DNA from: RGIG3009 sp045590415
GTDB lineage: Bacteria; Bacillota; Clostridia; Oscillospirales; Acutalibacteraceae
Assembly (NCBI GenBank): GCA_045590415.1
Contig: JAZNRA010000076.1
Span: 1 to 18,398 of the forward strand
Length of the DNA stretch: 18,398 nucleotides
Direction of reading: 5' to 3'
Part shown: positions 6,248 through 13,709 of the stretch, piece by piece
Numbering within the stretch: position 1 is the first letter of the stretch
Layout: every line of letters begins with the position of its first letter
Notes under the pieces: model-generated
Databases searched by the model: none
Told to the model about the DNA's origin: nothing
The model's input: only the letters and a program-made list of their open reading frames with translations
Translations under genes and position numbers: made by a program

Positions 6248-8047
6248 TCATCTCTTCAACTGCGTTTTGTGAACGGTTACCACACCCACGCCGAGGTTGC
6301 GGATGCGGTAGTTACCGAAGTTTGCGGGAACGACGGCGATATCCAACGAATTCATATCGTAATAGAGTTCGGGGTGATCGATGGATTCCACGCGCACCTT
6401 TTCACCGTCGACCAGAGCCAGTACGTGGAACAAAGCGTCGGTGTTGTCGTCGATCTCGGTTTCAAAAATAAGGTTGCGGAGCGAGAAATACAGCAAGTCG
6501 TGCTCGCCGACGATGATCTCTTTGGCGGTACCGTTTTCACGCACCACGCCGCCGTGGTTTACGAGGTTTTCGGCAACCCATTTGGCGTCGCGATCCTTGC
6601 GGATAACGTCCTTGCCCATTTTCATGTGGATCGGGCGGGGTAAGCCGGTCTGCGGATCGGTGCGCTGATAGTCGTACAGTTTATAAGTGTAGGAGCCGAC
6701 GGTCAAGCTGCCGATCTCCAGAATGACCTGGTTACGGCCGGAGGCGTGAATGGTACCCGCGGGGATCATGACCTGTGTGCCGGGGACGGAGTCCACCGCG
6801 TTGATGTATTTCTGATAATCAATGAGCTCGTGCGTGGTTTGTGCGCGATCCGCGAGCTCCATGAACTCATCGCCGCTGTGCTCGTCGGCAAAGCCGAGAT
6901 ACGTTTTTGCCTGATGACCGGCACGGACGACGTAATAGCTTTCGTCCTGACGGCCGAATTCGCCGTGGTTATTGACGACGTATTCAGCGTGCGGATGGCA
7001 TTGGATGGACATGTTACCCGACGAATGGAACGTATCGTCGTAGTTGAAACGAACGGGGAAGTAACCGCCGAATTCGGTATACGCCTTGTGACCGAGCAGT
7101 TTCTCGCCCATGGCTTGCACGAAGGTGAAGAACGGCACTTCAAATTCCCCTGCCTCGTCCAGCATGGCAACCAAAGACACTTCGAGCGGGATCATATCGA
7201 AGATCCAGGCGCAGTTGCGCATTTCTTTCGGCAAGTTTCTGAGCTTGTGGATATAGAAGCCGCCCCACACGCCCTCCAGATACACGGGACGGCAACGGAA
7301 GGGACGTCTGTTGAGCTCCTCAAACAGCTCCATTACACTGCCGAACGGTAACATTTTCATTTGGGTGGGCTCGTCTGCGGTGATATAGTAATCGAGCTTT
7401 TGGGTTCTCATGAGTCCCCAACGCTGTTCCATCGCGGTTTCGAAATCCACGTAATAGTTACGGCGCATCATCAGTCCGTACGGGAGTTCTTCGGTCAGAC
7501 CGATGTTGCGGTTCTTACCGTTTTTGCAATTCAAAACGGAGGTGCGGGGGGTGACGTCGATCCAGATGCGCAGATCGTATTCGCCCTGCAGTTCCTCGGA
7601 CAAAGCACCTTTGCCGTATACGAGCACCTTGCCGCCGTTTTTGATGCGGGCTTTTAGCTGCTCGACCTTTTCGGCGTCCTGCAGGCCTTTATAGCCCTCA
7701 CGATACCGTCTGCCGTACAGCAAAACGGGGTCGACCTCGCGGTCTTCGGGCAGGAACGGCTCAACCTTTTTCGTGATGACCTCACTCGGTAACATGACCG
7801 ATGCCGCGTCGATAAATTCAATACCGGTGCGGGCAAGTTGTTGCTTGAGCACGTTGATAAGCATCTCGTATTCCGCGCCGGGATAGGCGTCGATACCGAT
7901 GCTGTTGGCATTTTCAAAAAATTTGGCGATCGTTTTGCCAACGTTCAGAATGCCGCTGACTAAATTGTCTTTCACCGATGCGGGGACCTCGACCGTGTTG
8001 ACGGCGTTGGGATCCGCATAGGGGAAGGGATGAAACATGAAACTCAT
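6248..8047 (-). CDS. Class I mannose-6-phosphate isomerase-like protein with extra N-terminal half
   Basis: The 599-residue protein ends in a cupin-type class I phosphomannose isomerase domain (about 230-599). The metal ligands fit: Gln349 and His351 in IQCHPHAEY, Glu369 in RQDESYYV, and His434 in IPAGTIHASG; WGG (261-263) marks the family start. The enzyme class interconverts mannose-6-phosphate and fructose-6-phosphate. Normal class I enzymes are 300-420 residues. The first 230 residues are additional: SIGIDAYPGAEYEMLINVLK (49-68) reads like a P-loop kinase opening whose Walker A lysine is lost, followed by GGKVLVYGKGAL (138-149). The ATG at 8047 is chosen because AAGGAG is 9-10 nt upstream; the longer GTG reading starts in the promoter -10. 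It leads an operon with the ROK and PfpI genes. Confidence 0.85.
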   Translation of the reverse strand: MSFMFHPFPYADPNAVNTVEVPASVKDNLVSGILNVGKTIAKFFENANSIGIDAYPGAEYEMLINVLKQQLARTGIEFIDAASVMLPSEVITKKVEPFLPEDREVDPVLLYGRRYREGYKGLQDAEKVEQLKARIKNGGKVLVYGKGALSEELQGEYDLRIWIDVTPRTSVLNCKNGKNRNIGLTEELPYGLMMRRNYYVDFETAMEQRWGLMRTQKLDYYITADEPTQMKMLPFGSVMELFEELNRRPFRCRPVYLEGVWGGFYIHKLRNLPKEMRNCAWIFDMIPLEVSLVAMLDEAGEFEVPFFTFVQAMGEKLLGHKAYTEFGGYFPVRFNYDDTFHSSGNMSIQCHPHAEYVVNNHGEFGRQDESYYVVRAGHQAKTYLGFADEHSGDEFMELADRAQTTHELIDYQKYINAVDSVPGTQVMIPAGTIHASGRNQVILEIGSLTVGSYTYKLYDYQRTDPQTGLPRPIHMKMGKDVIRKDRDAKWVAENLVNHGGVVRENGTAKEIIVGEHDLLYFSLRNLIFETEIDDNTDALFHVLALVDGEKVRVESIDHPELYYDMNSLDIAVVPANFGNYRIRNLGVGVVTVHKTQLKR

Positions 8048-8083
8048 ACGCTTTGCACTCCTTTTACAGAATCTTTTAATCAC

Positions 8084-8112
8084 ATTATATTTGTAAAATG
8101 AAGATCCGTAAA
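8084..8112 (-). promoter_or_regulatory. Promoter of the isomerase-ROK-PfpI operon
   Basis: On the minus strand a perfect -10 TATAAT (8084-8089) lies 17 bp from a weak -35 TTTACG (8107-8112). The weak -35 would suit activation by the adjacent AraC-type regulator. Confidence 0.75.
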
Positions 8113-8117
8113 GGGGC

Positions 8118-8151
8118 TATATTGACAAATAATAGAAGTATTTTGACATTT
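8118..8151. repeat. 13-bp direct repeat, 21-bp periodicity: candidate AraC-type binding sites
   Basis: TATATTGACAAAT (8118-8130) and TATTTTGACATTT (8139-8151) match at 10 of 13 positions and start exactly 21 bp apart, two turns of DNA. The first copy abuts the -35 of the isomerase operon; the second contains the TTGACA -35 of the regulator gene. This is the layout expected of an AraC-family protein that activates the operon and represses its own gene. Part of the similarity could be coincidental, because TTGACA is itself a promoter element. Confidence 0.45.
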
Positions 8152-8171
8152 TTGCGGATTTGTTGTACAAT
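8143..8171 (+). promoter_or_regulatory. Sigma-A promoter of the AraC-family gene
   Basis: A perfect -35 TTGACA (8143-8148), 17-bp spacer and -10 TACAAT (8166-8171). Transcription would begin near 8178, which excludes the upstream ATG at 8174 as start. Confidence 0.8.
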
Positions 8172-8188
8172 AGATGCGAGGTGAGGAT

Positions 8189-8989
8189 ATGGAGTTTCAC
8201 ATTTTGGAATGTAAACACTTTGTCGCACCGTCTGCCACGTCCGTTATCAAGCGTACCGTTTGTAACCATGAGCTGGATTATTACGTAAAAGGTGAACGGA
8301 CATTGTATATCGACGGTGTGCCGCACGAGGTGCATGACGGGTACGTGTGTTTTCGGCGTCCCGGGCAGGAGGTGTACAGCTTCGGTGATTACAACTGCTA
8401 TATTATCACGCTGGATTTTTCAAAACAAACACCGATTGCAAATTACAGCCGAAACAAGGCCACCGTACCGGAGCCGCTTTCCGAAAACGGATTGATCACG
8501 GGGATCCCGACGGTGTTTTCGGTGCGCCGTTCCAAAGAAATACAGCAGCTTATCTCATCGCTTTCCGAGCAGGCCGACAAAAACGCGGAAGCATCGCACA
8601 TGTTGCTCCGAGAGATCTTATACCTGCTCAACGCGGATATCTGCCACCGGTACTATGAGGAACACAGCGCCACGACGGCGATTGACGACGTGTTTGAATA
8701 TATCAATAAGCATTACGCGGAAAAGCCGTCGCTTGACGAGTTGGCGGCGCTGTCGTACATGGACAAAAGTTATCTGTGCCGTGCATTCAAAAAGCGGTTT
8801 GGGCAGTCGCCGATCGAGGCGGTGATCCGCTTGCGCTTGAATCATGCGCGGGATCTTCTCTTTAACACCGATATGACCGTAAAAGAGATCGCGACCGCGT
8901 GCGGGTACAACGATACGTCGTTTTTTATTGCACAGTATAAAAAAACGTTTCAAAACACTCCGAGTGAAGAGCGAAGGACCATATTGTAA
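8189..8989 (+). CDS. AraC family transcriptional regulator
   Basis: The 266-residue protein has an N-terminal cupin-like sensor region (about 20-80: HELDYYVKGERTLYIDG, then DGYVCFRRPG) and a C-terminal AraC DNA-binding domain (about 166-262) with two helix-turn-helix units: SLDELAALSYMDKSYLCRAFKK (181-202) and MTVKEIATACGYNDTSFFIAQ (229-249), plus the typical FKKRFGQSP linker. Such proteins bind tandem sites and respond to sugars. It is divergent from the isomerase operon and most likely controls it. The ATG at 8189 has GAGGTG 5 nt upstream. The gene is a single unit closed by a hairpin at 8988-9021. Confidence 0.93.
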   Translation: MEFHILECKHFVAPSATSVIKRTVCNHELDYYVKGERTLYIDGVPHEVHDGYVCFRRPGQEVYSFGDYNCYIITLDFSKQTPIANYSRNKATVPEPLSENGLITGIPTVFSVRRSKEIQQLISSLSEQADKNAEASHMLLREILYLLNADICHRYYEEHSATTAIDDVFEYINKHYAEKPSLDELAALSYMDKSYLCRAFKKRFGQSPIEAVIRLRLNHARDLLFNTDMTVKEIATACGYNDTSFFIAQYKKTFQNTPSEERRTIL

Positions 8990-9021
8990 CAAAAAAGCAC
9001 CCGAGCGGGTGCTTTTTTGTT
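8988..9021. terminator. Two-way terminator between AraC and amidotransferase genes
   Basis: An A-rich arm ending GCACCCG (8988-9003) pairs perfectly with CGGGTGC plus T6GTT (9006-9021) around a 2-4 nt loop. Either strand gives a GC stem followed by a six-T run. It overlaps the stop codons of both convergent genes. Confidence 0.92.
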
Positions 9022-10066
9022 ACTTTTTAAGCCATATAGCGTAGCGCTTACGGGAGCCGTCTTCCACGACTTGATCGACGGTCTTCCAGCCAAGCCGACC
9101 TTCGGTGTGCAGCTGCCACACCAGATCGTAGGCGAGACGCGCTTTTTGCGAATAGGTATATCCGCCGGGCCAGAGATCAGGGAGGTCACCCAGTCTGCCC
9201 TCCAAGCTGTCAAAGATGACGGGGGCTTCGTCCGACGCGAGCAACGTTTCCAGGAATTCGTAGCTCTTGCGGTAGATGGCGGGGGTCAGCTCGCTGACCG
9301 GCTCGACGTCGATCTTATACGGGCTGATCTCAATACCGTTTTGTGAAACCGCCACACTGTGGAACAGCGGCAGGTCAAACGCTTTGGCAGCGAGATCTTC
9401 CGGATACGCAAAACGGGTAGTGGCAATGTAGCTTTCGCCGTTTTCCATCACGGCGGTCATGGCGCGGGTGGTGCGCAACAGATGGATATGATCGGGATCG
9501 TTTTCGGTGACGAACACCGTTACGTTATCGCCGTACATTCCGGTGCTGGTGAGCGCCATGGCTTCGGCGGGGCTTTTCCCTTGTTTCATATAATAGTCTA
9601 CCAAATGCACGCGCACTTCGGCGGGGGTGATATAGTTACCGGTGCCCGCGAGCATCGGGCTTTCACCCTTGGGGTTTTCGGTTTCGTGCAGGTATGTAAC
9701 ACCGTTATCCTTTAAGAAATTAGCCGCTTCATCCCACATGGGGCTGTATTTTGAACGGGGGGTGTTGCCGTTGGTGACGAGAGCCGTTTTGCCGTCCATG
9801 GAGATAAAGGGGTGGAACGGTTTTTCCGGGTCACCGCCGGCGGGGCGGGTGTGCGCGATGCCGATCGTGCCGGGAAGACTCAACACGTCCGTTTCGCGGA
9901 TCAAGGTATCGACGTCACCGATCGCCTTGCGGTAGTACAGCCGACCCTCGTGAATGGTGGCGATACCGGTGCTCATGGCGCCGTCAAAATACTGTTGACG
10001 GCGCAACATTTCGAGCAACAGAGGCGCTGCTTGCTGATTTCCTGCATATCCTGCGATATTACACAT
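9020..10066 (-). CDS. Class II glutamine amidotransferase
   Basis: The 348-residue protein starts MCNIAGYAGN: Cys2 becomes the N-terminal nucleophile after removal of Met, as in N-terminal nucleophile (Ntn) amidotransferases. The expected partners are present: GIAHTRPAGG (69-78; Arg74) and VTNGNTP (97-103; Asn99, Gly100). This domain, about 250 residues, takes ammonia from glutamine. There is no fused sugar isomerase or synthetase, and the C-terminal 90 residues (starting about FDSLEGRLGDLPDLWPGG) are not assigned, so the acceptor is unknown. The ATG at 10066 is chosen because AAGGAGT is 7 nt before it and it places Cys at position 2; an upstream in-frame GTG does neither. It follows the MFS gene by 5 nt and is probably translationally coupled to it. 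Confidence 0.88.
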   Translation of the reverse strand: MCNIAGYAGNQQAAPLLLEMLRRQQYFDGAMSTGIATIHEGRLYYRKAIGDVDTLIRETDVLSLPGTIGIAHTRPAGGDPEKPFHPFISMDGKTALVTNGNTPRSKYSPMWDEAANFLKDNGVTYLHETENPKGESPMLAGTGNYITPAEVRVHLVDYYMKQGKSPAEAMALTSTGMYGDNVTVFVTENDPDHIHLLRTTRAMTAVMENGESYIATTRFAYPEDLAAKAFDLPLFHSVAVSQNGIEISPYKIDVEPVSELTPAIYRKSYEFLETLLASDEAPVIFDSLEGRLGDLPDLWPGGYTYSQKARLAYDLVWQLHTEGRLGWKTVDQVVEDGSRKRYAIWLKK

Positions 10067-10071
10067 ATACG

Positions 10072-11349
10072 TCACTCCTTAACGGATTTGTTTTGCTGTT
10101 TGAATTTTGTAACGGAACCGAATACGAAACGGAACGCGATCGTGATCGCCACCATGAGTGCGGCGAATGCGATCAATATCGGTTTATACGAGCCCATGGC
10201 ATCAAAGCACAGATTGACGAGCGGTGCTCCGAGGGCGTATCCCACGTAGTTGAGAGCGGCAAACAAGCCCAGTATTTTATCATAGGCGATGATGCCGAAG
10301 AAGTTGTTGACGAGCAACGGCACCAACAGCGTTTCCAAGGGAAGCGCGACCGCGTACAAGACGGCGAAAGCGATGGTGAGCACGATACCGTAAGCGGAAG
10401 AATCGGCCAACGCCAGGCACAAAAAGGCGGCAACCGATGCGATCTGGCAGGTGGTCATGACGACCGACAGACCGAAGCGGTCGTGCATCCAGCCCGTTAA
10501 GATCTTGCTCGCGGTCATGGCGAGGGAGTTGATGCTGACGACGGCGGCGATCAGAGACGGGGTCAGGCCGACGTCCTGCAAATGTGCGGCATACGCGCCC
10601 GAAATGCCTTGCAGGCACAAGCCGGTCAGTAACACGATGATACCGCTGATATAGAAGAACGATTTATGGCGGACTTGTGCAAAGGGAACGCCGATATATA
10701 CGTCCGCTTGTTTCTTGACCTTTGCGGCGGGGGTAGAGGCCGTTGCCTGCTCCGGCGGATTTTTCAGAAGAGCAACCACTGCCGCTCCCGACACGACCAG
10801 GACGGCGACGACCACGAGGTAGGAGTTCCGATAGCCGAAGGGGTTGCCCGGCTCGTTGATGAGCGGGGTGGCAATCAGCGACGCAACGGTGGCACCGATG
10901 CCGTTTGCCGCGAATACAATGCCGGTGTATTTGCCGATATCCGTCACAAACCAACGGCGAATGACGGAACTTGCCATGGTGGTCGTTGTGAAAGCAAGGC
11001 CAACGCCGAGCAGGGCACCGCCGATGCAGAAGGTGACGATATCCGTTGCAAAGGCGTAAAACAGCATGGAGGCGATGGTTGATACGAAGCCGATGGCAAC
11101 CAACTTTCGGGTGCCGAGACGCTGCAGTAACAGACCGAAGAAGAGATTGGCGATGGCTGTTGCCACGTAACGGCTGCTGTCGTTGAACGAAAACAGTCCG
11201 CGCGGAATACCGACCGCTTCGGTGATGGCGGTGAGGTAAAGACCTTTGTTGCTGCTGCAAAATCCCAAGCAGACGAACACCATCAAAAAGCAGGCGGCGA
11301 GGATAAACCATTTATATTCTATTCGTTTTTTTCTTTCATCGACAGGCAT
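10072..11349 (-). CDS. MFS transporter (OxlT/monocarboxylate-type)
   Basis: The 425-residue protein has about 12 hydrophobic segments in two halves separated by a polar loop (about 195-225). The first loop after helix 2-3 carries FFGLLLQRLGTRKLVAIG, the MFS motif A region, repeated in the second half as ILTGWMHDRFGLSVVM. The N-terminal GLYLTAITEAVGIPRGLFS stretch resembles the OxlT-like anion antiporter group, so a carboxylate substrate is likely but unproven. The ATG at 11349 has a GGGAG site touching it, with almost no spacer, and a very short leader; no other in-frame start is available before the first helix. It forms an operon with the amidotransferase gene. Confidence 0.88.
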   Translation of the reverse strand: MPVDERKKRIEYKWFILAACFLMVFVCLGFCSSNKGLYLTAITEAVGIPRGLFSFNDSSRYVATAIANLFFGLLLQRLGTRKLVAIGFVSTIASMLFYAFATDIVTFCIGGALLGVGLAFTTTTMASSVIRRWFVTDIGKYTGIVFAANGIGATVASLIATPLINEPGNPFGYRNSYLVVVAVLVVSGAAVVALLKNPPEQATASTPAAKVKKQADVYIGVPFAQVRHKSFFYISGIIVLLTGLCLQGISGAYAAHLQDVGLTPSLIAAVVSINSLAMTASKILTGWMHDRFGLSVVMTTCQIASVAAFLCLALADSSAYGIVLTIAFAVLYAVALPLETLLVPLLVNNFFGIIAYDKILGLFAALNYVGYALGAPLVNLCFDAMGSYKPILIAFAALMVAITIAFRFVFGSVTKFKQQNKSVKE

Positions 11350-11366
11350 CTCCCTATTGACAACTT

Positions 11367-11395
11367 ATTATAACATGTTCTTGCGAAAAAAGCAA
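11367..11395 (-). promoter_or_regulatory. Promoter of the MFS-amidotransferase operon
   Basis: On the minus strand, TATAAT (11367-11372) is 17 bp from TTGCTT (11390-11395). The predicted transcript would start only about 10 nt before the ATG. Confidence 0.7.
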
Positions 11396-11424
11396 GGTTT
11401 CCCGCATGCTTTTTACGTACTTGA

Positions 11425-11453
11425 TTGACGCACGCACGGAAATGTGTTATGAT
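11425..11453 (+). promoter_or_regulatory. Sigma-A promoter of the YczE-MATE operon
   Basis: TTGACG (11425-11430), 17-bp spacer, TATGAT (11448-11453). It lies outside and upstream of the inserted element, whose left end is at 11484. Without the element, the leader would be about 25 nt long. Confidence 0.7.
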
Positions 11454-11470
11454 GCCTTGTGTTGTGCGAA

Positions 11471-11482
11471 GGGGTTTGAGGT
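11471..11482 (+). promoter_or_regulatory. Displaced ribosome binding site of the YczE-like gene
   Basis: AAGGGGTTTGAGGT (from 11469) would lie directly before the ATG if the 156-bp element were removed: the joined sequence reads GAGG-TATG. It is now about 160 nt from the ATG. This is inference from the joined sequence. Confidence 0.6.
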
Positions 11483-11483
11483 A

Positions 11484-11508
11484 AGGTGACACGACCCACT
11501 CGAACCTG
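11484..11508. repeat. Left terminal inverted repeat of the element
   Basis: The outer 7 bases, AGGTGAC, match the right repeat exactly; the full repeat is about 25 bp with 19 matches. It starts next to TA at 11482-11483. Confidence 0.6.
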
Positions 11509-11614
11509 CCGCAAAGCGGCTGATTTCGGGTCTTTTCACCCCATTCGATCTCGCAAGGCGCCATATTCGCGAGTATTTTAACGAAGGATGAGCGAAAATT
11601 GCCCTTTTTAAAAC

Positions 11615-11639
11615 AAAGTTCAAATGAGTCGCGTCACCT
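11615..11639. repeat. Right terminal inverted repeat of the element
   Basis: Ends GTCACCT at 11639, the exact complement of the left end. The next TA (11640-11641) supplies the A of the ATG of the YczE-like gene. Confidence 0.6.
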
Positions 11640-11640
11640 T

Positions 11641-12324
11641 ATGAAAAAACGCGTATTTTATACAGAGGTTTCCTACGTGCTGGCGATGGTCATCATGGCG
11701 TTCGCCGCCGCCTTTACCGAAAAAGCGGGCTTTGGCATGTCGATGGTGGTGGCACCGGCGTACATTCTGCATCTGAAACTGTCGGAAGTCTTGCCGTGGT
11801 TTAGCTTCGGCGTGGCGGAGTACGTATTTCAGGGTGTACTGATTCTGCTGACGGTGGCGGTCGTGCGGAAATTCAAGTGGTCGTATCTGTTTTCGTTCGT
11901 GACGGCGATTCTGTACGGCGCGCTGCTGGACGGCGCGATGGCTGCGGTCGCCGCGCTGCCCGCGAGTACTTTTGCCGTTCGTGCGGTGTGGTACGTGCTG
12001 GGCACGGTGTTGTGCTCCTTTTCGGTGTCGCTGTTTTTCCACACCTATTTGTCACCCGAGGCATACGAATTGATCGTCAGGGAGATCGCCGTCAAATTCG
12101 GATTTGACATCAACAGGGTCAAAACGGCGTATGATTGTGCGAGTACGGTGCTTGGCATCGGGCTGTCGTTTGCTTTCTTCGGATTCGGTGTGTTTGAAGG
12201 CGTGAAATGGGGCACGGTGCTATGTGCTTTAATAAACGGTTTTTTGATCGGACGCTTTACGAAGCTTCTTGAACATCACTTTGAATTCCGTAACCGATTT
12301 CACATAGAACGGTATTTTCAATAG
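11641..12324 (+). CDS. YczE-like (DUF6198) integral membrane protein
   Basis: This 227-residue protein starts MKKRVFYTEVSYVLAMV and has about five hydrophobic segments, with the conserved EKAGFGMSMVVAPAYILHLK stretch (27-46) of YczE/YitT-type membrane proteins, a family of unknown function. The ATG at 11641 fits the family's N-terminus but now has no ribosome binding site next to it: the inserted element lies directly before. An in-frame TTG at 11599 inside the element, 10 nt after AAGGA (11584-11588), could give a 14-residue longer product. The MATE gene follows after an 8-nt gap, so the two probably form an operon; a joint export role is inference. Confidence 0.82.
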   Translation: MKKRVFYTEVSYVLAMVIMAFAAAFTEKAGFGMSMVVAPAYILHLKLSEVLPWFSFGVAEYVFQGVLILLTVAVVRKFKWSYLFSFVTAILYGALLDGAMAAVAALPASTFAVRAVWYVLGTVLCSFSVSLFFHTYLSPEAYELIVREIAVKFGFDINRVKTAYDCASTVLGIGLSFAFFGFGVFEGVKWGTVLCALINGFLIGRFTKLLEHHFEFRNRFHIERYFQ

Positions 12325-12332
12325 GAGAACTT

Positions 12333-13661
12333 ATGCGTATTCAGTTATCGGATCATTTTACCTATAAGAAACTGTTGCGGTTTACCTTGCCGTCGATCGT
12401 GATGATGATCTTCACCTCGGTGTACGGTGTGGTGGACGGCTTTTTCGTATCCAATTACGTCGGTAAAACGCCGTTTGCGGCGGTTAACTTCATTTTTCCG
12501 TTGTTAATGGTGCTTGGGGCGATTGGCTTCATGTTTGGCACGGGCGGCAGTGCGCTGATCGCCAAAACCATCGGCGAGGGGGATCTTGCCAAGGCGAAAC
12601 GGTTATTTTCGCTGTTTGTGTACGTATCGGCGGCGATCGGTACGATAATCGCGGTCGTGGCATTTGTTTTTATCCGTCCGATCGCGATGTGGCTCGGCGC
12701 CGCCGGCACGTTGCTGAACGATTGCGTGCTGTACGGGCGCATTCTGTTGTTGGCGCTTCCCGCACAGATGCTGCAGTTTGAATTCCAAAGCTTTTTTGTG
12801 GTAGCAGAAAAGCCGCAGCTTGGGCTATACGTCACACTTGCGGCGGGAGTGACCAATATGATTTTGGATGCGCTGCTGGTTGCCGTCTTTCCGTTGGGGT
12901 TACCCGGCGCCGCCGCCGCAACGGCGATCAGTCAAGTTGTCGGCGGCGTGGTGCCGATCGTGTATTTTGCCCGCCGCAACGACAGTTTGTTACAACTGAC
13001 CAAAACGCAATACGACGGTGCGGCAATGCTCAAAGCGGCGGGGAACGGGTCGTCGGAGTTTCTGTCCAACGTGGCCATGTCGGTCGTGAGTATGCTGTAT
13101 AACGCTCAGCTGATGAGCTATGCCGGTGAAAACGGTGTGGCGGCATACGGCACGATGATGTACGTAAGTTTTGCTTTCGTGGCTATCTTTATCGGATACT
13201 CGGTCGGTACGGCGCCTGTGATCGGTTATCATTACGGTGCCGGCAATACCGATGAGCTGAAGAGCATTTTAAAAAAGAGTATGGTTCTTGTTGGCATCGC
13301 CTCGGTTGTGATGCTGATTGCTTCGGAAGCGTTGGCAAAACCGCTGTCCTTGCTGTTGGTCGGGTACGTCCAAGAGTTGTTGGATATGACGCTCAGAGGG
13401 TTTATCATTTTTTCGTTTTCGTTTATCTTTTCCGGCATTCCCATCTTTGGCTCGTCCTTTTTCACCGCACTTAACAACGGGCTCGTTTCAGCGCTGATCT
13501 CGTTTTTGCGCACGGTGGTCTTCCAGGTGGCGGCGGTATTGCTGTTACCGCTTGTCTGGGGGCTCGACGGCATTTGGTTTTCCATCGTGGTGGCAGAGAT
13601 CGCTGCGACGGCGACTGCCGTTATCTGTTTGGTTGCTAACAAACGCAAGTATCGGTATTGA
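12333..13661 (+). CDS. MATE family efflux transporter
   Basis: The 442-residue protein has 12 predicted membrane segments in two homologous halves. Recognisable MATE features are LPSIVMMIFTSVYGVVDGFFVSNYVG (read in two parts, residues 19-44), FMFGTGGSALIAKTIGEGD (67-85) and GYSVGTAPVIGYHYGAGN (about 287-304). These cation- or proton-driven exporters remove drugs and metabolites. GGAG lies 6 nt before the ATG. It is the second gene of the YczE-MATE operon and is followed by a strong hairpin. The substrate cannot be predicted. Confidence 0.93.
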   Translation: MRIQLSDHFTYKKLLRFTLPSIVMMIFTSVYGVVDGFFVSNYVGKTPFAAVNFIFPLLMVLGAIGFMFGTGGSALIAKTIGEGDLAKAKRLFSLFVYVSAAIGTIIAVVAFVFIRPIAMWLGAAGTLLNDCVLYGRILLLALPAQMLQFEFQSFFVVAEKPQLGLYVTLAAGVTNMILDALLVAVFPLGLPGAAAATAISQVVGGVVPIVYFARRNDSLLQLTKTQYDGAAMLKAAGNGSSEFLSNVAMSVVSMLYNAQLMSYAGENGVAAYGTMMYVSFAFVAIFIGYSVGTAPVIGYHYGAGNTDELKSILKKSMVLVGIASVVMLIASEALAKPLSLLLVGYVQELLDMTLRGFIIFSFSFIFSGIPIFGSSFFTALNNGLVSALISFLRTVVFQVAAVLLLPLVWGLDGIWFSIVVAEIAATATAVICLVANKRKYRY

Positions 13662-13664
13662 AGA

Positions 13665-13709
13665 AAAGGGAAGCGTTCCGCAGAGGAACGCTTCCCTTTA
13701 TTTTGTTAC
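13665..13709. terminator. Two-way terminator between MATE and acyltransferase genes
   Basis: A perfect 15-bp stem (13665-13679 with 13685-13699) with a GCAGA loop is followed on the plus strand by ATTTTGTT. The minus-strand side continues CTTCAA, a weaker tail. It overlaps the last codon of the convergent acyltransferase. Confidence 0.88.

Larger units (their letters stand above)
11484..11639. mobile_element. MITE-like 156-bp element with terminal inverted repeats and TA target duplication
   Basis: The left end reads AGGTGACACGACCCACTCGAAC and the right end, on the minus strand, AGGTGACGCGACTCATTTGAAC. The two agree at 18 of the first 22 positions, and all mismatches are transitions. Both ends are bounded by TA (11482-11483 and 11640-11641), as with Tc1/mariner or IS630-type insertions. 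Inside are hairpins GCCGC-AAA-GCGGC (11508-11520), GGGT/ACCC (11528-11541) and CTCGC/GCGAG (11550-11573). It has no transposase or other gene. An alternative reading is a structured leader RNA, since the mismatches allow G-U pairs. Confidence 0.6.

Noticed and set aside
6221..7351. Long plus-strand ORFs across the isomerase gene
   Set aside because: They mirror the isomerase reading frame on the opposite strand and have no start signals or family match.
11484..11510. GGTTCGAGT on the minus strand resembles a tRNA T-loop
   Set aside because: No D-arm, anticodon arm or acceptor stem of the right lengths around it.
11319..11564. 81-residue reverse ORF through the element and MFS promoter
   Set aside because: It has no ribosome binding site, covers a promoter and overlaps the MFS start in another frame.
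11588..11611. Seven-codon ORF MSENCPF inside the element, possible leader peptide
   Set aside because: Its AGG is too close to the ATG to be a ribosome binding site, and short ORFs are expected by chance.
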